Source: Microbacterium helvum
GTDB taxonomy: Bacteria > Actinomycetota > Actinomycetes > Actinomycetales > Microbacteriaceae
DNA length: 64,000 nt
Assembly: GCF_014779795.1 (NCBI RefSeq)
Contig: NZ_JACXZS010000010.1
Coordinates: forward strand, 1-64,000
Direction: 5' to 3'
The translations under genes were made by a program, and so were the position numbers. This document shows, piece after piece, positions 58,266 through 64,000 of the stretch (its first letter is position 1; every line of letters starts with the position of its first letter). The notes beneath the pieces were generated by a model. The model had not been told where the DNA came from. It saw nothing but the letters and a program-made list of their open reading frames with translations, and did not search any database.

Positions 58266-59372
58266 GTGAAGCGCGATACCCCGCCCGCCGTGCCCGCAGC
58301 ACCCGTGCTGTCGCCGAGCCTGCGTGTGCTGCTCACGCTCGCCGCCGCCGCGGTCGTGCTCGCCGGGGTGTACTTCGCCCGCGGCGTGTTCGGCCCGCTC
58401 GCCCTCGCGATCGTGCTCGTGGTCATCTGCGAGCCGGCACGGCGTCCGCTGCAGCGCCTCGGCTGGCCGCGATGGGCCGGCACGACCGCCGTCATCGTCG
58501 TCGCGTACCTGGTGCTGCTGGGCATGGCGGCGCTGCTGTGGGTCGCCGGCACCCAGTTCGCGGGCCTGATCGCCGACTACGCCGACAAGCTGCGCTCGAG
58601 CGCGGATGACGTCGTCGCGTGGCTGCAGTCGCTCGGCCTCGACCAGCAGGCGGCGGACGCCACGGCTGCCGCCGTCGACCCGAAGACGATCCTCGGCCTG
58701 GTGTCGAGCCTCGGCGGTACCGTCGTCGGGATCGCGACGGCCCTGTTCTTCGTGTTCGCGTACGTCATCTTCATGGCGGCCGACGCCGCCCGCTACGGGG
58801 AGGCCGAGCGCGTCTTCGGCGCCGAGCGCCGGCCGGTCATCCAGCGCGCACGTCAGTTGAACACCGGCATCCGCCGCTACTACGTCGTCAACGCGAGCTT
58901 CGGGGCGATCGTGGCGATCATCGACGGCCTCGCCCTGTGGGCGCTCGGCGTGCCGGCCCCGGTGACCTGGGCGATCCTCGCGTTCGTCACGAACTTCATC
59001 CCCAACATCGGCTTCGTCATCGGCCTGATCCCGCCGGCGGTGCTGGCGTTCGTCGTCGGCGGGTGGCCGCTGTTCCTCGGCGTCATCGCGATCTACTGCG
59101 TCGTCAACGTCGTGCTGCAGGTGCTCGTGCAGCCCAAGTTCGTGAGCGACGCGGTCGACCTCAGCCTCACGCTGAGCTTCTTCTCGGTGATCTTCTGGAC
59201 GTTCGTGATCGGCCCGCTCGGCGCGATCCTGTCGATCCCGCTCACCCTTTTCGTCCGCACGCTCGTGCTCGAGGGCGACCCGGGGGCAACCTGGCTGCGC
59301 TGGCTCTCGGGCGACCGCTCCGCGCGACCGCGCCCCGCATCCGACCACCAGACCGCAGGGAGGCGGCCATGA
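58266..59372 (+). CDS. AI-2E family transporter
   Basis: A 368-residue membrane protein of the AI-2E/TqsA-PerM family with about seven to eight helices. RRYYVVNASFGAIVAIIDGL and ILAFVTNFIPNIGFVIGLIP are family signatures of the central region. Characterised members export autoinducer-2 or sodium ions; specificity is not clear. GTG 58266 with TAGCCT exactly at -12 to -7, probably leaderless. The next gene overlaps by 4 nt (ATGA). Confidence 0.9.
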   Translation: MKRDTPPAVPAAPVLSPSLRVLLTLAAAAVVLAGVYFARGVFGPLALAIVLVVICEPARRPLQRLGWPRWAGTTAVIVVAYLVLLGMAALLWVAGTQFAGLIADYADKLRSSADDVVAWLQSLGLDQQAADATAAAVDPKTILGLVSSLGGTVVGIATALFFVFAYVIFMAADAARYGEAERVFGAERRPVIQRARQLNTGIRRYYVVNASFGAIVAIIDGLALWALGVPAPVTWAILAFVTNFIPNIGFVIGLIPPAVLAFVVGGWPLFLGVIAIYCVVNVVLQVLVQPKFVSDAVDLSLTLSFFSVIFWTFVIGPLGAILSIPLTLFVRTLVLEGDPGATWLRWLSGDRSARPRPASDHQTAGRRP

Positions 59373-60481
59373 CCCAGACCCCGATCGACGAGATGGATGC
59401 CGCCGACCCCGCGTCCTCGTCGGCCCCGCACGAGGCCACCCGCCGCGAGGCGGTCGCGGCGCGACTGCTCGACTCGTCCACGGAGCGCGGCCTCGAGTCG
59501 ATGGCGCTCAGCGTCGGCGCGATCGCGTTCGTCGTCGCCGCGCTCGTGGCGCTCATCGTCTTCCGGTTGCAGTCGACGCCGATCTCGGGCCCTGGGTCGA
59601 TCGGCGAGTACGCCGCTGTCGCCTCCGGCGTCTCGGCCCTGCTCGCGGTGATCGCCGGGCGGTTCGTGCTGCGCGAACGCGGCCGGCACGGCACCCGGCT
59701 GCGGTTCCTGGACTACGTCGACATCGCCGCGCTCGCCTTCGCGCACGGCGTGATCGCGGTGCTCGGCTGGACCCTGCTCGCCGTGATCCTCGAACAGTCG
59801 TTCCTCGGTGCCGAGGTGTTCGCGATCCCCGCCCTCGTCCTCGCGGGGGCGTCGTCGGCGCTCACGGCCTACATCGCGTTCTACTCGGCGACCCACATGG
59901 ACCTGCAGCTGCTCGCCGTGGTGCTCGCCGTGTTCCTGGTGCTCGGCGTCGTCGCGAGCATGATGACCGCGAGCGACCCCGACTGGTGGAAAGACAACCT
60001 CAGCGCCCTCGGGATGTCGTCGAACACGTCCTCGTGGGCGTTCAACATCACGATCATCGTCGCGGGTGTGATCGTGACGACCCTCGCCCGCTACGCGACC
60101 CGCAACGTGCCTGCCACGAGTGCGAGCGCCCGGCGATGGGTCCGCGCGCTGCTGGTCATCGTCGGCATCTTCCTCGCGTGCGTGGGCATCTTCCACGTCG
60201 ACGACTTCTTCCTGGTGCACAACACCGTCGCGACGGGCATGGTCGTCGCCTACGCCGCCCTCGTGGTCATGCTGCCGAAGTGGATCCCCGGGATGCCGCG
60301 CGCGTTCTATGCGGTCGGGTGGGTGTTCCTGGCGGTCACCGTCGTACTGGGCATCTTCTTCGGCATCGGGTACTACACCCTGACCGCCGTGGAGCTGGTC
60401 GCCGGCATCCTGATCTTCTCGTGGATCGTGCTGTTCATCCGCAACACGGCCGCCCTCGAACTGGATGCCCGCAGGGCCTGA
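59369..60481 (+). CDS. Multi-TM protein (DUF998-like)
   Basis: A 370-residue protein. After a hydrophilic N-terminus there are about ten hydrophobic segments in two groups. The second half (DNLSALGMSSNTSSWAFNIT, then VGIFHVDDFFLVHNTVATGM) resembles DUF998-type membrane proteins. Function unknown. ATG 59369 overlaps the AI-2E gene stop, and the next gene starts one base after its stop, so the three are translationally linked. Confidence 0.8.
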   Translation: MTQTPIDEMDAADPASSSAPHEATRREAVAARLLDSSTERGLESMALSVGAIAFVVAALVALIVFRLQSTPISGPGSIGEYAAVASGVSALLAVIAGRFVLRERGRHGTRLRFLDYVDIAALAFAHGVIAVLGWTLLAVILEQSFLGAEVFAIPALVLAGASSALTAYIAFYSATHMDLQLLAVVLAVFLVLGVVASMMTASDPDWWKDNLSALGMSSNTSSWAFNITIIVAGVIVTTLARYATRNVPATSASARRWVRALLVIVGIFLACVGIFHVDDFFLVHNTVATGMVVAYAALVVMLPKWIPGMPRAFYAVGWVFLAVTVVLGIFFGIGYYTLTAVELVAGILIFSWIVLFIRNTAALELDARRA

Positions 60482-60482
60482 G

Positions 60483-61262
60483 ATGAACGAGCAGACGTGG
60501 CATCGGCGCACCGAGGTGCCGCTGATGGTCGCGGGCTTCGCGTACCTCGTCGCCTTCTCGTGGCGGGTGATCGCCGACCTGCAGGGTCCGGCGCGCGTCG
60601 CGGCCGACATCGTCATCCTCGTGACGTGGGCGATGTTCATCGCCGACTACCTCGTGCGGCTGTTCCTCGCCGAGCAGAGATGGCTCTGGTTCCGCACGCA
60701 CCTGTTCGCACTGGCGTTCGCCGTCATCCCGGTGCTGCGACTCGTGCGGCTGCTGCAGGTGCTGACGAAGCTCCCCGGCATGAAGCCCACGCGTGGTGCT
60801 CTGCTGCGCACCCAGATCATCGTCTACGGCGCCGGCGCGTCGGTGCTGCTCGTCTTCGTCGCGTCGCTGGCGGTGCTCGACGCCGAGCGTCACTCGCCCG
60901 ACGCCACGATCACGACCTTCGGGATCGCGCTGTGGTGGTCGTGCGTGACGGTGACGACGACCGGGTTCGGGGACTACACGCCGGTGACGTCGGCAGGCCG
61001 GTGGGTCGGCGTGGGGCTGATGCTCGGCGGCGTGGCGCTGGCCGGCGTGATCACGGCGACGCTGGCGTCGTGGGTGGTCGAGCGAGGGACCCGCAACAAC
61101 GACGCCGAGGAGCCCGCCACCCGGGCGCAGGTGCGCGAGCTGATGGCGCGCATCGACGAGCTGACGGCCGCGCAGAACCCGGGTTCGAGGACGATCGACG
61201 AGGGCACGGATGCCGGCGGTACCGGCGTCGAGGACGCCACGTCGTCCGACCGCCAGGTGTGA
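60483..61262 (+). CDS. Potassium channel protein (Kch-like)
   Basis: A 259-residue ion channel of the voltage-gated-like family. Four N-terminal segments (TEVPLMVAGFAYLVAFSW; LRLVRLLQVLTKL is a basic segment resembling S4) lead to a pore loop with the K+ selectivity filter TTTGFGDYTP (about residues 156-165) and an inner helix. A polar C-terminal tail ends in an acidic segment without an RCK domain. ATG 60483. Last gene of the coupled trio. Confidence 0.9.
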   Translation: MNEQTWHRRTEVPLMVAGFAYLVAFSWRVIADLQGPARVAADIVILVTWAMFIADYLVRLFLAEQRWLWFRTHLFALAFAVIPVLRLVRLLQVLTKLPGMKPTRGALLRTQIIVYGAGASVLLVFVASLAVLDAERHSPDATITTFGIALWWSCVTVTTTGFGDYTPVTSAGRWVGVGLMLGGVALAGVITATLASWVVERGTRNNDAEEPATRAQVRELMARIDELTAAQNPGSRTIDEGTDAGGTGVEDATSSDRQV

Positions 61263-61283
61263 GGCATCCTCTCCCCGCCCGGC

Positions 61284-62291
61284 TCACTGGACGGGGATCT
61301 CGACCCCCTGCCCGGCGTCGACCACGACGCCGATGAACGAGGGAACCGCATCGGCGAGCGCGCTGCGCAGCTCGTCGATCGGCGGAGTGATCCCGTCGTC
61401 GGTCACGACCTCGACGGTCGCCGTCGTACCCGACCAGTCGACGCCCGTCACCCGTGCCGTACCGTCGTCGGCGAGCCAGCCGGCCGTCGTCTGCTGGATC
61501 ACCACCGACCAGCGTGCCAGCGCGATCGACACGATCGAGTTGAGCGCGAGCGGGATCGCGATCACGATCGTCAGCACGGTCACGATGATGTACGCGCGGC
61601 GACGGTTGGCGACCGGCGACGACCCGGGTTCGCGCGCAAAGCCGGCGAGCGTGAAGACGATGCTGCCCGCGATGATGAGCGCGAGGACGTTCGACAGGAA
61701 CAGCCACAGGGCGCCCAGTGCCTGTGGCCACAGTCCCTGGCCCGCGCACACGCCGACAACCCCCAGCGGAGGCACCAGCGAGATCGCGATCGCGACGCCG
61801 GGAAGGATCGCGCTGAGGTCGCGGCGGCACATCGCGAAGGCCCCCGCGAACCCGGTGGCCAGAGCCGCGACCAGGTCGAGGAAGCTGGGCGACGTGCGTC
61901 CCAGCACCTGCGAGTTCGTCAAGAGGCTCTGCGGCGTGGCGACGAACGCCGAGAACAGCAGGCCCAGCGCGACCACGATCCCCAACCCGCTGAGGACCCA
62001 CAGAATCGATCGGACCACCAGCCGAAGCTGCCCCCGCACGATGCCCAGGCCGATCCCCAGGATGGGGGTGCCCAGCGGCGCGATGATCATCGCGCCGATG
62101 ACGGTCGCCGTCGAGTCGGTCAGCACGCCGGCGATCGCGATGATCGCAGCGAGGATGAGCATGATCAGGAACCCGCTGCGCTTGCCTGCCCGGTCGCCGG
62201 AGCCCAGGTCGAGCGCCTCGGTCACCTCGTCGGCGGTCTGCCGCTGCGTCAACGGAATGAGTGCCTTCATCGCACCGGAGAAGATCGCCAT
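61284..62291 (-). CDS. DUF389 membrane protein
   Basis: A 335-residue protein of the DUF389 (TIGR00341-like) family, with about seven to eight helices. ATVIGAMIIAPLGTPILGIG and GVAIAISLVPPLGVVGVCAG are the two best signatures. The C-terminal about 80 residues (WLADDGTARVTGVDWSGTTA) are an extramembrane beta-rich domain. Function unknown; family members are widespread in actinobacteria. ATG 62291. Convergent with the channel gene. Confidence 0.88.
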   Translation of the reverse strand: MAIFSGAMKALIPLTQRQTADEVTEALDLGSGDRAGKRSGFLIMLILAAIIAIAGVLTDSTATVIGAMIIAPLGTPILGIGLGIVRGQLRLVVRSILWVLSGLGIVVALGLLFSAFVATPQSLLTNSQVLGRTSPSFLDLVAALATGFAGAFAMCRRDLSAILPGVAIAISLVPPLGVVGVCAGQGLWPQALGALWLFLSNVLALIIAGSIVFTLAGFAREPGSSPVANRRRAYIIVTVLTIVIAIPLALNSIVSIALARWSVVIQQTTAGWLADDGTARVTGVDWSGTTATVEVVTDDGITPPIDELRSALADAVPSFIGVVVDAGQGVEIPVQ

Positions 62292-62434
62292 GCGCACATC
62301 ATGGCGCACACTCCCACCGGCCATGCCCTTTCGTCGTCGAGCATGCCCGTGCCGTGTCGACCATGCCCGTCAAGGCCCCGCGAGCGCCCGTTCCGCGCGC
62401 CGCGTGCACCCGTCCTGAGCCGCTCGCATGGCGA

Positions 62435-62462
62435 AAGGCCGCACCCTTGCGGGTGCGGCCTT
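62435..62462 (-). terminator. Intrinsic terminator after the SHOCT operon
   Basis: AAGGCCGCACCC, loop TTGC, GGGTGCGGCCTT. On the lower strand the stem is followed by TTTCG, giving a short U tract, just after the stop of the lower-strand SHOCT gene (62487). Confidence 0.75.
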
Positions 62463-62486
62463 CGTCGCGGTTCGCGTGACGGAGTG

Positions 62487-62846
62487 TCAGGCGAGCAGCT
62501 TCGCCTTCGCGGCGGCGAACTCCTCGTCCGACAGGATGCCCTGCGCGTGCAGCTGGGCGAGCTGGTTGAGCTTGCCCATCAGGTCGTCACCGCCGCCGGC
62601 AGCGGGCGCTGCCGGAGCGGGGACGGGAGCGGCGGCCTGCGCGTTGGCGACGGCCTGTGCGGCGGCGGCATCCATCGCAGCCTGCTGCTGCTGCATCTCG
62701 TACGCCTGCTGCTCCTGGCGCTCGTACGCCTTCTGCTGCTGGTGACCGGCGACGGCGCCCGAGACGGCGGTCGCGGTGCCCGCGACGACGGCGGTGCGAG
62801 CGGCCATGCCGATCAGGCCGGGGCGGCCCATTCTTCCGAGTGGCAT
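62487..62846 (-). CDS. SHOCT-domain protein with Gln/Ala-rich centre
   Basis: A 119-residue protein. The N-terminus (LGRMGRPGLIGMAARTAVVA) contains a hydrophobic segment, the centre is Gln- and Ala-rich (HQQQKAYERQEQQAYEMQQQ), and the C-terminus is a SHOCT domain (LMGKLNQLAQLHAQGILSDE, then FAAAKAKLLA). SHOCT is a short C-terminal element of unknown role. ATG 62846 with GGAGGAAG. Last gene of a three-gene unit. Confidence 0.85.
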   Translation of the reverse strand: MPLGRMGRPGLIGMAARTAVVAGTATAVSGAVAGHQQQKAYERQEQQAYEMQQQQAAMDAAAAQAVANAQAAAPVPAPAAPAAGGGDDLMGKLNQLAQLHAQGILSDEEFAAAKAKLLA

Positions 62847-62857
62847 GTCTTCCTCCT

Positions 62858-63274
62858 TCAGTCGGCGTTCTCAGCGAGGAACGCGTTGACGATCGGTGCG
62901 GGAACACCCTCGCGCGCGATGACGGCGCCGCCGGCGTCGTACAGCGCGGATGCGAAGGCCTTGGCCCACAGCAGCTCGACGACGAGGATCGCCGCCGAGG
63001 TGCCCGGCTCGAGGCCCGCGGCGAGGGCGAGGATGTCCTCTTCGCCGGCGAGGCCTTCGAGGTCGAGGGTCGGCACGTCGCTCTCGATGGTGTCCGACAG
63101 CTCGAGGATCTCGAGCTCACCCTCGGGCGAGCGGCGGACGAACACCAGGTCGAGGACGTTCACGGTGCCGGCCGCAACGAGGTCGTCGACGGCCTGCAGC
63201 ACGCCGGGACCCGGGCGGTCGCCCTCGAACCCGATCGCGTAGAACTCGATGGGGCCGTAGTCGAAGTCAGTCAT
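62858..63274 (-). CDS. DUF6325 family protein
   Basis: A 138-residue protein. FDYGPIEFYAIGFEGDRPGP at the N-terminus and VELLWAKAFASALYDAGGAV in the second half fit the DUF6325 pattern. Acidic, soluble and without membrane segment. It lies between two SHOCT-domain genes, with 11 bp on one side and 26 on the other. Function unknown; the repeated neighbourhood suggests a joint role. Confidence 0.85.
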   Translation of the reverse strand: MTDFDYGPIEFYAIGFEGDRPGPGVLQAVDDLVAAGTVNVLDLVFVRRSPEGELEILELSDTIESDVPTLDLEGLAGEEDILALAAGLEPGTSAAILVVELLWAKAFASALYDAGGAVIAREGVPAPIVNAFLAENAD

Positions 63275-63300
63275 GTCTTCTCCGTTTCCGATCAGGGCTC

Positions 63301-63684
63301 TCAGGCCGAGAGCGCCTTCGCCTTCAGTGAGTCGAACTCGGCCTGGGTGATCGTCCCGGCGTCGAGCAGCGCCTTGGCCTTCGCGACCTCGTCAGCGGGG
63401 CTGGCCGACGTGCCCGCGGTCTGACGGATGTAGTCCTGCTGCGCGGCCTGCAGTGCCTGCGCCTGTGCGATGGAGCGCTCCTGCATACCCTTGCCGCGTG
63501 CGATGAGGTAGACCAGCGCGGTGATGAAGGGGACGAAGATGAGGAACAGGATCCAGACCGCCTTGAGCCAGCCGTTCAGCTTCTCGTCGCGGAACAGGTC
63601 GCCGATGATCGAGAAGACGACCATCAGGTAGGCGACGAAGACGAAGACCCAGAAGATCCAAGCGAGAAGGTCCCAGAAGCCCAT
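63301..63684 (-). CDS. PLDc_N-like membrane protein with SHOCT domain
   Basis: A 127-residue protein with two N-terminal helices (LLAWIFWVFVFVAYLMVVFS and WLKAVWILFLIFVPFITALV) as in PLDc_N phospholipase-D-like membrane anchors, but no HKD catalytic motif. The C-terminus is a SHOCT domain (EVAKAKALLDAGTITQAEFD). ATG 63684. First gene of the three-gene SHOCT/DUF6325 unit. Function unknown. Confidence 0.85.
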   Translation of the reverse strand: MGFWDLLAWIFWVFVFVAYLMVVFSIIGDLFRDEKLNGWLKAVWILFLIFVPFITALVYLIARGKGMQERSIAQAQALQAAQQDYIRQTAGTSASPADEVAKAKALLDAGTITQAEFDSLKAKALSA

Positions 63685-63805
63685 GTGCGGTTTGCCAATC
63701 TGTCGGACGGACGTCAGCCCGTCGCTGTAACGAAAGGAACAGCGCGGCGCGCCGTTCCTTTTCGCGACATTACTCCCAACCGTCCCTTCACGGCATCATG
63801 TGAAA

Positions 63806-64000
63806 ATGACGATTCCCCCCGAGTCCTCGAACATCTCCGGACGCGACACCGAGGTCGCAGCATCCCACGACCCCGCGGTCGTCGCTGCGGCCACGGAGCG
63901 CCCGCGACGGGTGTGGGCGGTGGTCGCCGGGCTCGACCACCCGCTCGCGCTGGGCTTCCTCGTGACGATCGGGGTCCTCGCGGCGCTCGTGATGGGTCTC
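63806..64000 (+). CDS. Partial membrane protein, possibly AI-2E family (cut by window end)
   Basis: ATG 63806 opens a frame that is still open at the window end (65 codons). A hydrophilic N-terminus of about 40 residues (ESSNISGRDTEVAASHDPAV) is followed by RRVWAVVAGLDHPLALGF and a hydrophobic segment, LVTIGVLAALVMGL. The shape resembles the start of an AI-2E family transporter, but the evidence is thin. The next helices lie outside the window. Confidence 0.55.
   Translation, partial: MTIPPESSNISGRDTEVAASHDPAVVAAATERPRRVWAVVAGLDHPLALGFLVTIGVLAALVMGL

Overview
The window looks like chromosomal DNA from a high-GC actinobacterium of the family Microbacteriaceae, most probably Microbacterium or a close relative. 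This rests on the very high G+C, frequent GTG starts, many leaderless-type promoters (TANNNT ending 7 nt before the start codon), family content (DUF6325, an ECF41-type sigma factor, a GlxA-type regulator, a HAIR element before clpB, short ClpB, a type III PKS locus of the alkylresorcinol/hydroquinone type) and the recurring GGATGCC/GGCATCC motif. It is an inference from gene content. No rRNA, tRNA, phage, insertion sequence or CRISPR array was recognised. The first 23 bases hold a C homopolymer that looks like a contig edge.

Layout. 1-615 no gene. 616-5990 MATE exporter, small membrane protein, TrmH methyltransferase, then an Nramp transporter - phosphotransferase - MntR-type repressor unit with two perfect operators at the transporter start. 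6282-14340 metabolic and regulatory singletons (SDR, HAD-IIA, aldo/keto reductase with divergent MocR regulator), a deletion-fused ECF41 sigma/COE pair, pyrE, a MazF-type toxin-antitoxin pair and xthA. 14562-16649 an unusual one-piece sigma factor / zinc anti-sigma motif / membrane / Pro-Thr stalk protein. 16824-25743 HxlR-VOC-reductase operon, a two-component system, an FMN reductase, a NatAB-like ABC exporter, VapBC, a membrane protein and a VOC protein. 25856-31885 a three-gene molybdenum hydroxylase (xanthine dehydrogenase type) operon, guanine deaminase and an RraA-like protein. 31967-38115 a winged-helix regulator/MFS pair and a type III polyketide synthase - methyltransferase - FAD monooxygenase set with a UbiA prenyltransferase opposite.

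38148-47883 is the most coherent catabolic unit: six same-strand genes (aldehyde dehydrogenase, acyl-CoA ligase, GMC alcohol oxidoreductase, MFS transporter, PucR-type regulator, alkylsulfatase-type metallo-hydrolase), mostly overlapping or nearly so. Read as a pathway they would take up an alkyl sulfate ester, hydrolyse it to the alcohol, oxidise it to aldehyde and acid, and activate the acid to acyl-CoA. 48090-57479 holds a nitroreductase, clpB with an HspR (HAIR) site, a SulP transporter, a GlxA-type regulator with a divergent 38-residue membrane peptide, and two glycosyltransferases. 57603-64000 holds a run of membrane proteins (AI-2E family, a multi-TM protein, a K+ channel, DUF389), a SHOCT/DUF6325/PLDc_N-like operon and the start of another membrane protein.

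Between genes the DNA is rich in short palindromic repeats of several families. A 61-bp element occurs three times with invariant arm and spacer length. A second family (core GTCGTTGAGCGAGCGGAGCG) occurs at two loci, and a third sits inside a response-regulator gene. Some copies have become coding sequence, supplying C-termini, a stop codon or a linker.
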